Shown: one piece after another, positions 21,669 through 31,345 of the stretch | Layout of the letters: the number at the start of each line of letters is the position of its first letter | How positions within the stretch are numbered: position 1 is the stretch's first letter | Assembly (NCBI GenBank): GCA_951799405.1 | Contig: OX637342.1 | Span: 1,426,001-1,490,000 of the forward strand | Source of the DNA: Agapetus fuscipes | Lineage: Eukaryota; Arthropoda; Insecta; Trichoptera; Glossosomatidae | Reading direction: 5' to 3' | DNA: 64,000 nt | Position numbers and translations under genes: made by a program | The notes under the pieces: generated by a model | Told to the model about the DNA's origin: nothing | Databases searched by the model: none | What the model saw: the letters and a program-made list of their open reading frames with translations, nothing else

Positions 21669-22514
21669 ATAATCTTTATCAATAGATTATACAAAAATCA
21701 ACAGAGTTACTTTAATCTTGTTTGAGTTTGTGTAAAATACTCAATTGTGAAAATAAAAAATAGGATTTAAAAAAAAAATATGTATATATGCTCTCTCATA
21801 GAGTAACTTTATTGAAAAGCTCACACAAGGCCCTCCTCTCTTTTCTACACCATATATTATGGAACAAATTGCCAGTTACTGTGCATGGTATTCACTGCCA
21901 TTCTTGAAATTGAAAATTGAATTGAAAAACTGCTCATTAAAAAAAGTTCATTAAAAAATAGATAATTTAATTCTTATTGCCTTATGTATTTAAATCATTT
22001 AATATTCAAGTCTTTTTTCTGCAGTATCCCTTTTTTTCTAAAATTATAAATTATGAATTTTTTGCTTTAGAGTTGAGAAAACAAAAAAAAATCAAAATAT
22101 AGGAATAAAGAAAAAATAGAGAGGAAATTACATTTCACATGTAAAATGAATGTTTTTTTTTAATGAATATTACTTTGGCAATTTGCCATTGTATTTTTTG
22201 TTTTTTGTATTAGTCGTTATTTGTAGCTATAATAAATTAAGTTTTTTTGTGGAAATAAAAAAGAATTACTGTAAAATAATTAATCACTATCCAAGATAAA
22301 TAATACAAAACAGTTTCTTATCCATGGTTAAAAAATAAAGGCTCTTTTCTTTCCCGGGTTAGACAAATAAAGATTAAAATTTGATTAATTAAATCCTTTT
22401 TTCTTCTCCTTCTTTGGTTGTAAAGTGGTGATGTTTCGTTTACAGAAAAGTGCTGCCTTTGCATCTACCATCCTACATCCTCCCTTTTTAGTTAAATAAA
22501 AAGAAAATAAAATA
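21669..22514. other. Very AT-rich, no feature recognised
   Basis: Dominated by A and T runs, with no open frame above 60 codons. Confidence 0.5.
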
Positions 22515-22612
22515 ACAGATGATTTATTTGGTGAGCATTGTTTTTGTCTGAATTACACCTCAAGAACCCAATGAAAAGAACGTGGAAAGAACGCTATGGA
22601 AAGCGCCTGTTA
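22515..22612 (-). mobile_element. SINE-B 3' end
   Basis: The gatgatttatttggtgagca end and the tacacctcaagaaccca segment remain, with a local duplication around aaagaacg. Confidence 0.6.
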
Positions 22613-22712
22613 AATTTAATTGAAAATGGCTGAAGAAACGCTACTAAGCAACACATATAGTGTGACTTCTGGCCGCATTCTCTCCGAAGGAATGTATCGA
22701 GTGAAATATATT

Positions 22713-22820
22713 TATTTTTACAGCTAAGGGGGCCGGCCTTAAGCCAACCACTTCAATTAAAGTGGGGATTTCCGAGGGGGCTAGAAGTCATTTCTTGTGA
22801 AGGCTGAGTAAGCTCTAATT
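22713..22820 (-). mobile_element. SINE-C fragment
   Basis: It covers only the middle of the body (gccggccttaagccaaccac to aggctgagtaagctc on plus). Confidence 0.65.
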
Positions 22821-22867
22821 TATTAAAAAACATATAAAATAACCGTTAAAAATAAAAACAAAAATGT

Positions 22868-23150
22868 AAGCATTGTAACTTCAATCGGGGCTATTTTTAG
22901 ACATTTTAGTCGTCGGTTGAGCCCACGCTTTGACAAAATAATAGTGCCTGAGCTGGAAGTTTCATCAGCACGGTCATTCTTACCTACCAAATTTTGTAAT
23001 ATTTGTATGATGACAAATCAGCTGGTCACTTGCGGCCATCTTGGATTGACAGGTCTGCATACAAATGCATCATTTGTTTGTCAAAGCGTGGGCTCAACCA
23101 ATGACTAAAATGTGAAAATAGGGATAGGGTTATAATAAGCATTGACTTGA
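22868..23150. mobile_element. Palindromic MITE
   Basis: The inner inverted repeats of about 35 bp (22902-22938 and 23077-23112) contain ggttgagcccacgctttgac and its complement, nearly identical. Weaker similarity extends outwards another 35 bases on each side. The centre (about 140 bp) has no coding potential. No clear target duplication was found, so the superfamily is open. Confidence 0.75.
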
Positions 23151-23360
23151 CAAATTGTCCAAGTAAACTTCATAACTCTAAGACTTGTTAGTGTTTCCAT
23201 ATCGCTGCAACTTAGATTAAATAAACGCATGCGATTTTCCACCATCATTTATTTTAAAACTGTCATTATGAATGTAGGACATCAGTTACCTGGGACGAGT
23301 CCATTTGCAAATGGTCCATTGATCACATAATGGGCGTCCCGTGGGACAGGCGGACGCTGA

Positions 23361-24102
23361 GCTGACGGGGAAGAACGGCGCAGTGACAAAACGACACATG
23401 ACAGAACCACGCATGATAGAACGACACATAACAGAACGATACATGACAGATCGACATAATATGACAGAATATCACAATGACGGTACCTGCGTCACATGAA
23501 AAAACATTTATAATCTATGTTGCAGAGATATATTACATTTGAGATTTGTATTAAATGTATTACCACAAGCAGACAGGTAAAAGTTCGCGCTTACACATGC
23601 CGTATGTGGACTTACAATATAAAAAACCAAATATCAAATGAATATAAGCCCTGCAACTCTTGACGACCTTCCTTGAAACAGGGGTGACATTGACAAAGAG
23701 AACCATCTTTTTACAGTATAGGTGGTCAGCCACGTACCAACCTATAAGTGAAGGAACATACACAACAAATTACATTTTATTTTAATCACATGAGTCCTTG
23801 ACTTATAGATTAAAGTAGGGCTACCTACATACTTCACCTGTAAAAATGATTACATACTATGCCGTTGCCTCCCCTGGTTGTAGGTTAAGGCGGCATATTA
23901 TGCTGCAAAATAAATGTTTTAGTTTTGTGATTTTTTTTTTCTGTGAAGTTCTTTCACATGCCATTTTTGGTATGCTCTGTTTTAGGTATGCGATGTTTTG
24001 TCATTGTGACGTTTTTTTCAGTGATGTACTGTCATTGTGATGTTCTGCCATGTGTCGTTATGTCATGTGTCGTTTTGCCACTGTGTCGTTCTAACATGGA
24101 GC
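23361..24102. mobile_element. Foldback-like element with minisatellite arms and 10-bp target duplication
   Basis: The left arm (about 23361-23503) is made of short units like gacacatgacagaac. The right arm (about 23940-24102) is the reverse complement of the same units. The decamer cggacgctga stands immediately outside both ends (23351-23360 and 24103-24112). The ends align as inverted repeats starting gct. Inverted arms built from tandem repeats are typical of Foldback/Galileo-type DNA transposons, and a 9-10 bp duplication is also known for Mutator-like elements. The centre holds a Fam-A copy and no transposase. The 83-codon plus-strand frame at 23943 is arm sequence. Confidence 0.8.
23508..23757 (-). 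mobile_element. Fam-A copy inside the foldback element
   Basis: Full-length minus-strand copy between the two arms, ending gcaacatagattataaatg on the minus strand. Confidence 0.85.
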
Positions 24103-24112
24103 CGGACGCTGA

Positions 24113-24494
24113 AACCGCCTCACTCCATTATTCAAATAATGGACCGGCCCATTTGTCACTCGGAAACCTTTATTTTATTTCGGCGGGTGAATAATGAATA
24201 AGAAAACGTCCATATCGGTTGATCGCATCCATTCATTGTGAAAAATGTAGATAGAGTATAAAACATTTCGGATATCCAGAAAATGTGTTAAAACTTAATC
24301 ATTCTCCAGGAGTGTCGTCGTATATTGCATATATTTTCAATTTACGCAATCGGTATAATATTGAATATAATTGTTGTATACTCGGAGTGTTGAATTTATA
24401 ACGGATTCTACCAATGAACATTAATGAACCATTAAAATTTACAAAAGTCTATTTCTTATCTTCCTAAATTATTCAGTCGGTTTGATTTTTTTAT
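24113..24494. other. Unassigned; segment shared with 58.8 kb
   Basis: 24300-24400 resembles 58780-58862 (aatttacgcaatcggt against gatttacgcaatcgag, then atactcggagt in both). See the entry at 58588. Otherwise nothing was recognised. Confidence 0.45.
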
Positions 24495-24752
24495 GTGGTC
24501 GATAGCTCAGTTGGTAGAATACTTGCATTCCATGCCGAGAGCAAGGGTTCGATCTCAAGGTTTACTCAGTCTTCACAAGAAATGAGAACCAGCTCCCCGG
24601 GAGCTGGGAAACCCCCCACTTCAACAAAAAGTGATTGGGGTGAGGCCGGCCCTCTTACCCGTAAATATAAAAAAATTGCCACATGCAACCCTTTCGGGGA
24701 TAACGCAGGCAAGAAGTTACACTATGGGTGTAGCTTTGTTGCGTGTTGCGTT
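24495..24752 (+). mobile_element. SINE-C copy, subfamily ending gcgtgttgcg
   Basis: The head is gtcgatagctcagttggtag, but a deletion removes the part after box B (gggttcgatctcaaggttta). The rest of the body follows in order. The 115-codon frame that spans this and the next head is spurious. Confidence 0.8.
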
Positions 24753-24754
24753 TA

Positions 24755-24842
24755 TGTGGTCGATAGCTCAGTTGGTAGAATGCCTGCGTTTCATACCTTA
24801 GGCTTAGTATTCGATCCCCATAAACGGTGTCTCGAGAATTAG
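24755..24842 (+). mobile_element. Second SINE-C head directly after the first copy
   Basis: Only the tRNA-like part is present (gatagctcagttggtagaat, then gtattcgatccccataaacg). Both heads are preceded by ttatgtgg, so this may be a tandem SINE or a local duplication. Confidence 0.7.
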
Positions 24843-25267
24843 TTTGTTCAAGCGCTACCAATCATAAAGAAAAATAGAAAGCGATAAAACATGTCCGCAT
24901 GTCATCAGTTGATTAAATATCGCCGGTTATAAGGCAATAGGGCATAAGCGACATAAACTAAATTGTTCAGGAGAGCAGTTTAAAGTTGGATATTGCAGAA
25001 AAATGGCATAACTTTTTTATTTTTTAATCATATCGTTAAAATTAAAACAGCTCTAAAATGAAAATAAAATAAAGGCATTTATTGGCATTCTTATTAATGT
25101 AGGTTTACAATGTTTTGCGATTTTTTTATGTCACAAGCGCCTTTAGGACAAAAAAAGGCCAAAATCTTGTCGGTTACACAAAAACCGTACCTACTTCAAA
25201 AACGCAGTGGTTTGTTTGGGCATAAACAACAAAAGTGTTTTATTTTAATTATTTATTTTTTAATTTT
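24843..25267. other. No feature recognised
   Basis: Lacks repeat landmarks. The 89-codon frame beginning at 25110 only gains meaning at 25268, where retrotransposon sequence starts. Confidence 0.45.
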
Positions 25268-25735
25268 TAGTCATAATAAAAGGAGAGCTTGTATGAAAAA
25301 GGTTATGACTCTGGATAAAATAAAAGAAGTATGCAAGGACAGGAAGAAGTGGCGGCTAATCTGCAATGCTGATTTGTAATGTTGGTTTATTAGTTTGCTA
25401 CATTTTTTGCATAAGAAATTTTAGACTTTTTTTGTATAGATTTATTTTTAAGATTTTGTTGTTTTTTTTATACTTAAATGTTATTTATTACTTGTATTCC
25501 TTGAGTTATAGGTTGGTATGAGGCTGACCACCCATACTGTAAAAAATGGTTCACTTTGCCAATGTCACCCCTTTTTCAGGGAATGTCGGCAAGAGTTGCA
25601 GGGCTAATGTTCATTTGAGGTTTGGATTTTATTTGTAAGTACACAATCAGCATTTGTAAGCGCGAACTACACGTGTTTGTTTGTGGGCATACATCTGAGA
25701 GCTTTGAATGAATATATCCTTGCAACTTAGATTAT
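25268..25735 (+). mobile_element. 5'-truncated non-LTR retrotransposon: RT end, 3' UTR and Fam-A
   Basis: The element starts inside the last 33 codons of the polyprotein (a CMKKVMTLDKIKEVCKDRKK-type stretch ending in a stop at 25379). A 3' UTR of about 115 bases follows, then a complete Fam-A at 25496-25735. The order RT end, UTR, Fam-A matches 40378-41216, which shows that Fam-A is the 3' terminus of this retrotransposon and not an independent SINE. The tail is (GATA)n-like at 25733-25748. Confidence 0.85.
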
Positions 25736-25748
25736 AGATAGATAGATT

Positions 25749-26319
25749 TGTACTTTATTAAATAAAGTTTTTTTTTGTAACTGTTTTTGACAAAAAAAAA
25801 AAAAAAAAACAATTACACAGTTTGATTAGTTGATTACGCGTGGCCATGTTTTATCATTATCTATTTTACGATGTGTTAAGCCTGCTCGGCCTAGTGTTTC
25901 CATTTATCTCAAATGCCGGGAATGTTTATTTAGTCTCCAAAAGAAACAAGAACCTACTCCCTTGGGGACAGGGAAACAGCGCTATTCTTCTGTTTAGTTT
26001 AGGCAAATCTCTTATTGAAAGGTGCCCTCCAATGTAAAAGCCATAATTGCTTCCTTTTAACATCTCTATGACTTCTCAAACAAAAGATCCGTCTTAATTG
26101 TCTCTGAATTCTTGACAAATCATGAAGAATGGATGCGCGAGCTCACAATGGCTATCTACTGTGATTATTAATTCATACATTCTCCTCGCACTGTTCCTGA
26201 TCGTAACATTAGATGCAACACTATTTCGTACAAATGCAAAATATTCATTTATAAATCATAGGAAAATGAGGTTAATGTATTATGAAAATTACGAAAAAAT
26301 GCCTCCCTTCATTTCTATA
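25749..26319. other. Poly-T/A stretch and unassigned sequence
   Basis: Contains an A run at about 25793-25810 and a heavily decayed stretch (25910-26000) that may derive from SINE-C. Nothing else was recognised. Confidence 0.4.
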
Positions 26320-26425
26320 ACACATTTATTTATTTTTCTAAAAAATCCTAGAAATATCCAAATAAAAAAACAAAAAATAAATAAGGTACTTATAACTATT
26401 AAAATAAAGTTAAAAAAAAACTCAC

Positions 26426-27032
26426 ATTGTGCAGGAACCGCCTCTGGGACACACAATTTTAGTAACGCGTTTACTCTTCAATAAATAAACCATTTACATG
26501 TGTAAGCGCAAGCTCCCGGCTGCTACTCCAGTCTTGGCTTTCACACGAACACTAGCACTTGGTTTAAGAGTGATTTTTAATACGTACAAAATGATCGAAA
26601 TGTTAATTTCACAATGAACTTGGCGCAAAATTGTTGATTAGAACTTGACGTGCAAACGTCACAGGCCTATTCCCTAGCAACGTGGTCAAGTGACTTTTTT
26701 TGTTGTTTTTGATCTTTGTACCAAGTCCATTTTTGTTTTATTTTCAATGTAACCTTTATCCATGCTGAGAATTTATTAGTTAGATTATTATTTTATTTAT
26801 TTAAAGCACTTATGCTTATTTTTAATTACTATTGCACTCAAATTCATACACAATCACTCCACTCAAAGCAACATTCTGTAAATTATTCAAAATAATAATT
26901 TGCTATAATATTTGTAAACAAATCGCGCTCTGACTTCAAAAAAAAACTTTTTGTTCGTAAACATGACTCGTTATTAACAACGCAAAAGATGCCGGCAAGC
27001 CGTCACACTCGATCGGACGCCCGTGCAGTACT
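26426..27032 (-). other. Exon-like transcribed segment of left arm, ending at a splice donor
   Basis: From the initiator to AAT|GTGAGT (donor GT at 26425-26424) is 607 bases. A short frame near the donor reads TLKPSASVRVKAKTGVAAG, followed by a few more residues and a stop, and is uninterrupted here. The right arm has a stop inside the same frame. The segment could be a first exon of a host gene or a leader or LTR of a retroelement. Confidence 0.4.
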
Positions 27033-27064
27033 GAGGAGAAATGCTATTAGGATATCATTATATA
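27026..27064 (-). promoter_or_regulatory. Core promoter in left arm
   Basis: On the minus strand TATATAA (27064-27058) precedes the initiator TCAGT, whose A is at 27032, 32 bases from the start of the TATA box. The same pair with identical spacing occurs in the right arm. Confidence 0.6.
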
Positions 27065-27190
27065 CTTTATCTGTCAACGCAACTTTCACTGTCGCGGATT
27101 GGACGAGGGGCGTGGCTTGAGTATGAGAAGCGCACTGCATTGCCTCAAATGGGTCAGTAGTGAAAATTCACTTCGCTGTGCAGGTAATTC

Positions 27191-27774
27191 ATAACTCTTT
27201 TTCTATATTAAGAATCAATAACCTAAATTGCAAATTCACATTCAAGACAGTCATGCCTACAAATATGTAAGTTTGCAAAATAAATATAATTTAAGTTATG
27301 GAATTTTCTCATTCATAATATGAAATTAAAATCAATTGAAAAAATCACAACACAATTCTATGATGTTGTAATATTTACAAGGTATAGGATACGTTCCAAA
27401 TCTTATATCTTCAATCAAAATTTTGCGTGAGTTTTGAGGAGGTATTTATTACTGTAAATCATTCAAATCTTCATTAGTTATTGCTTTGTTATGTAAGCCA
27501 TCAGCTGTCTATGTTGGTTCATATCCTCTTGAGTTACAAATATGAATAAATATCCATGAGTCACTTCAGTATTAAGTTAAAAGTCCTTGTTCATATATTT
27601 TTACTTCAAACACATTACAAAGAAGTCGTTAAGTTTAATTGAGTGTCCTTTTTGTTAGATTTTTTATTCCAAATTTGACTTCCAAGTTCTCTTTTTTCTG
27701 CCTCTTCCTATATTACTTTTAAGTGCTTCCTTTTGACCCATGATCTGGAGGTTATTTCTCTTTGCATCCACATC
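27191..27774. other. Unassigned; Fam-A scrap near 27210-27285
   Basis: The scrap shows cctaaattgcaaattcacat and catgcctacaaatatg. The remainder has no shared repeat. Confidence 0.4.
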
Positions 27775-28116
27775 CTAAATTTCTCTCGAAGGTTTATTTC
27801 GTAATTCTAATACTCGTAGCTTATTAGCAATTTTACACTGATAAAAAAGAAAAACTTGTGACAAACAAGTAGGTATACATTTTTTTAAGTTGTATATTTT
27901 CTTCACCGCGGTGTTACTAAAAATATGGACAGGAACTTTTAGGTAGATTGTGACATCGTAGGGGGACAATCTTTCGAGGTATTTGCTGATGTCTTTGTTG
28001 AAATATCTGCCGAGAGGGAGAATTTTAGAGAATCTAGAATTTTTAATGATGAGGAGATCATTATGAATAATGTAATTATTCTCGTAATGAAGCTGCACCC
28101 TATTGTTTTTCAACAA
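27775..28116 (-). CDS. Hypothetical 113-codon open frame
   Basis: This is the longest open frame in the interior of the large inverted repeat, and it is not explained by any repeat family seen. Composition is balanced, with charged, aromatic and proline residues spread along its length (for example FSKILPLGRYFNKDISKYLE around residues 28-48 and LRVLELRNKPSREI at the end). There is no signal peptide or obvious membrane segment. An acceptor-like aaacaatag lies just downstream of the first codon, so the frame could be an exon. I do not recognise a family. It may equally be a relic of a transposon gene or chance in AT-rich DNA. Confidence 0.25.
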   Translation of the reverse strand: MLKNNRVQLHYENNYIIHNDLLIIKNSRFSKILPLGRYFNKDISKYLERLSPYDVTIYLKVPVHIFSNTAVKKIYNLKKCIPTCLSQVFLFYQCKIANKLRVLELRNKPSREI

Positions 28117-28204
28117 ATAAAATACACAAAAGGAGGTCTGTCAATTAAGGTTCTATTTTTAATGGATTTATTAATAGCATAAGACAAAGAGTAAGGTTTT
28201 TGCT

Positions 28205-28457
28205 AACATTTCTTCTCCCAAGGGATTGTTTGGTTTATCTGCCTTTTGATTCAAAGGTAGCCTTTCAGTCAAATTGTCTTAAAAATCACATTCCACACAA
28301 TTTGAGCCAAGAAAAACACGTACAGTGTTGTTTTTAATATTTTTGCAATCAGTTTCCAGTTTTGAGACAAATTGGCACAGTACATGTACAAACATAGCTC
28401 ATGTGAAATTACCTCTGATGAGCATAAGACAAACAAGCACTAAGCGGGCGATTTGTC
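28205..28457 (-). mobile_element. MITE-F copy
   Basis: Ends: ctcccaagggattgtttggt and acaaacaagcactaagcggg. Interior landmarks are all present. Confidence 0.8.
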
Positions 28458-28907
28458 TGCAAAAATTGCTCAAAGCCGTTCATTGACTTTCAAGTCAATG
28501 AAACGAAAAGTCTTTGCGAATTTTCTCATCGCAATTTCTACCACAAAATAAAATTACTGCGAAATTGTCTTTCAAAGCTACTAGTACAAAATAATTGTAC
28601 AATTTTCAGTGGAATTATTTCTACCACGAAATTAATATAATTTTCCAATTTGTAGTGGAATTTGATTGAATGAATATTTAACACAATACGTCGTCAGAGG
28701 TGTGTAATTTAGTTATAATTGCTCTAGTAGTTTCTTCACCCCGAACTGAGGTGATGTTCGTCATCACTCCTTAGCGAACAAACGAGCGAAGGCTCCCAAC
28801 ATGCGTTATACTTGTAACCTTAACATTCAACGTTCATGCGTGAAGTCGTTTTTGAGTGCATGCTCTAGCAACGCAAACGCAACGAAGCTACACATATATT
28901 GCAACTT
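28458..28907. other. No recognised gene; short palindrome
   Basis: cattgactttcaagtcaatg at about 28483-28502 is a perfect palindrome. A tandem theme ctaccacaaaat/ctaccacgaaat recurs at 28537 and 28621. Confidence 0.45.
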
Positions 28908-29150
28908 CCCCAATATCCCCAAAGGGTGTCGCATGTGAAGAGTGGAACCTATTTATTGTACAAGTAAGGGGAGCGGTCTCACGCCAACCACTTCATTTCT
29001 TGTGAAGGCTGAGTAAACCTTGCCGGTATTTTATTTTGGGGTTTGAAATAAACACCAAAACGGGAAATACTTTCTGACACCCTCGGTGGGATTCGAGCCC
29101 GAGCTCACGGGATGGAATGCAAGCACTCTACCAACTGATCTATCCCATGT
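28908..29150 (-). mobile_element. SINE-C copy, first of an inverted pair
   Basis: The head (gggctcgaatcccaccgagg on minus) ends at 29150. About 40 bases separate it from the plus-strand copy, so the two heads face each other. Confidence 0.85.
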
Positions 29151-29193
29151 AGATACTGAGAGCTGTATGCTTCTTGGATTCTCGCTTGCCCAA

Positions 29194-29475
29194 AGTCGAC
29201 AGCACAGTTGGTAGAGTGCTTGCATTCCATCCCGTAAGCTCGGGCTCGAATCCCACCGAGGGTGTCAGAAAGTATTTCCCGTTTCGGTGTTTATTTCAAA
29301 CCCCAAAATAAAATAGCCGCAAAGTTTACTCAGCCTTCACGTGAAATAAGAACCAGCCCCCTCGGAAGTTGGGAGCCCCCTTAGCTGTAAAAACAAATAG
29401 GTTCCACTCGCCACATGCGACACCCTTAGGGAATAACGCGACAAGACGTTACATTATATGTGTAGCTTAGTTGCT
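29194..29475 (+). mobile_element. SINE-C copy, second of an inverted pair
   Basis: Shares with its partner the unusual ccatcccgt in place of ccatgccgt and gggctcgaatccc in box B. This suggests that one copy arose from the other or that gene conversion occurred. Confidence 0.85.
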
Positions 29476-29868
29476 TTTGGAAATAAACACCATACCGGAA
29501 ATAATTTCTGGCACTTCTCCGTTTATCTTCGCCACATGCGAAAGCCTGAACGGGGATAACGTTGCGTTGCGATTTTTTTTTGCATGCCATCCAAAAATGT
29601 TGCGTGTTGTGTGGTAGCCTGTGGGGGTAGCAGGTTAACTTATTTTGCATCCCTGCTGTGCCAGCGGATCCCTACAAGGCGGCGGCTCCGCAATCAATAA
29701 TTCACGTTGTGATAATAAAACGGTGCGTCGCCCCTGCCTCACGCAAAATGCAACTCTAGGACACGTGCCTTGGAGAGGATTCGCAGTTTGTGTTTCATTC
29801 TACATGTAAGTTAGACAAAACTAAACTTATATACTATAATTCAATGTTTTTTATTAAAAAATACTTAT
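29476..29868. other. SINE-C scraps and unassigned sequence
   Basis: 29470-29545 holds a decayed SINE-C piece in the opposite sense (ggaaataaacaccataccgg). Otherwise nothing was recognised. Confidence 0.4.
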
Positions 29869-30375
29869 TAAATCGTCTTACGAATCACATTCTTCACAAT
29901 CTAAGCTAAGAAAAAAACGTGATACACGATAATGTGAGACTTTTTTTTGGAATGAAAGAAACGGATGTTACTGACCGTGGAAAGAGAAGAACGATTTACT
30001 CTTCGTTTCGTCAGGGTCATATCCGACGTCTTCAGGAGGCGTGTGTCTTCTACGTAGAAGAAACTCGAACTGATGAATTGTTGTTTTTTGCTCGAGGTCG
30101 AAGGTTATGGGGACAATTATCGACCTTCGGTGATGTGTTCAAAGATATTGCAATAGCTCCACTTCAGTAGCCTCCACAGTAACAACCGTTTTTTTCATTC
30201 AAAAAAATGTCTAACGACCGTAGTCATAATTTAAAATATTTAATGTGAGAGTTGTTTTAAATATTTTTAAAATAATTTTTCAGTTTTAATAAGACACATT
30301 GGTCCAGTACAAAGAATGTAAGCATAACTCATTTGAAATAAAATTTGATGGACATAAAACAAACAGGAACTGAGA
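29869..30375 (-). mobile_element. MITE-F copy split by another MITE
   Basis: Parts at 29869-29940 and 30241-30375 join at taatgtgaga|gttgttttaa once the insert is removed. taatgtgaga occurs on both sides of the insert. Confidence 0.8.
29941..30240. mobile_element. MITE with 30-bp inverted repeats, nested in MITE-F
   Basis: 29943-29973 (ggaatgaaagaaacggatgt, then tactg) and 30177-30208 are inverted repeats with a few mismatches. About 30 further bases lie between the right repeat and the duplicated taatgtgaga, so the repeats are subterminal on that side. A 9-10 bp duplication would fit Mutator-like elements. The 83-codon frame inside is not gene-like. Confidence 0.65.
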
Positions 30376-30427
30376 AGACAAAATTATGCAAACTTAGGTT
30401 AGAGAAATTATAAATCACAAGTCTCAC

Positions 30428-30524
30428 CTCTGGCACGATTGCAATGTTTCTCTACATCCTGGTCTATGGGGACATTGCCGCAAGCTTGGTCCTTGAAATA
30501 TTCATCATCAGGAGCACAGAGCCG
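30428..30524 (-). CDS. Candidate 97-bp internal exon, cysteine-rich product
   Basis: On the minus strand a consensus acceptor (cactacctctgcag) and donor (CCAGAG|GTGAGA) bracket a frame reading RLCAPDDEYFKDQACGNVPI and continuing through EKHCNRAR. The spacing of three cysteines and the acidic, polar composition suggest part of a small secreted domain. Upstream, codons from 30603 read MLLVLALAL, a signal-peptide-like start, but the gap to the acceptor is too short for an intron, so the connection is unproven. It lies inside the large inverted repeat. I do not recognise the family. Confidence 0.28.
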
Positions 30525-30620
30525 CTGCAGAGGTAGTGGCCTAGTCCTAGTACGTGTGGGTCTCTCCATGCATATCCAAGGCAAGCGCGAGTACAAGTAA
30601 CATCTTGGATATTTAAACAC

Positions 30621-31191
30621 CGCGAGCTGAGGAAAATGGTGCGCAGAAGGGATCTTAATGAAAATCTGTTGCGATCTGCGAATTTAGAATTTACACGTGT
30701 GTTAATACTTTTACGAATATGTAGTTGTGTGTTGGACTGTCTGTGTTAGTGTGTGTAAAAGTCCCTTTAGAAATAAATATATGTTAGGTTCTTATAAAGA
30801 TAATAATCAGTTGTGGTTGAATCGAATGTTCTGGCAAAATCTAACAAGAAGCGATTCTTCACTTTTCGAGAATGATTTCAATTAAATATAACCCGCGCAC
30901 AAACATTACAATACTAAAATTACATATTTTTAAAAGGGTTTGGTGGTTAACACAATATATGTTTTTACACAATATATATGTTTGAAAATATAATGTTTAT
31001 TAGAATGGAAACGGGAAACACATGTAAACAAAATAAAATGGTAATTATAAAAACAAATAACCACTCAATAAACGTACCCTGAAATTTGCAAATTTGAATA
31101 TTAATCACCTTAGTGTTATTTAAATTTAATCTTCACAATATAAAAGTTGTAATTAATAATAAATGAAATTTAAAAAATCTATTAATTGCCT
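30621..31191. other. Unassigned; short PLE-like scrap
   Basis: ggtttggtggttaacacaat at 30938-30957 is the outer end seen in the palindrome at 37499. Nothing else was recognised. Confidence 0.4.
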
Positions 31192-31310
31192 GTACAGCCA
31201 ATAAATTTTCAGTACTGACCCATCAGATGCAATACAGCAGCGCGCTTCTTTAGCTTAAGCTACGCCTCTCGTCCAATCCGCGACAGTGAAAGTCGCAGTG
31301 GGAGAGAAAG

Positions 31311-31345
31311 TATATAATGATTTCCTGATAGCATTTCTCCTCAGT
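31311..31345 (+). promoter_or_regulatory. Core promoter in right arm
   Basis: TATATAA at 31311-31317 and TCAGT at 31341-31345, with the A at 31343. Upstream ccaatccgcgacagtgaaag is nearly identical in both arms and may bind regulators. Confidence 0.6.

Larger units (their letters stand above)
26320..27190 (-). repeat. Left arm of large inverted repeat
   Basis: On the minus strand this arm matches 31192-32075 over its whole length, by eye about 75-80% overall and above 90% over the 160 bases nearest the splice donor. Landmarks shared by both are ccaatccgcgacagtgaaag, ataataatctaactaataaa, gaccacgttgctagggaa and gaggcggttcctgcacaatg. No simple target duplication was found at the outer edges. 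Confidence 0.85.

Noticed and set aside
23380..23500. CRISPR array
   Set aside because: The short repeats have no unique spacers of constant length, have an inverted partner, and the DNA is plainly eukaryotic.
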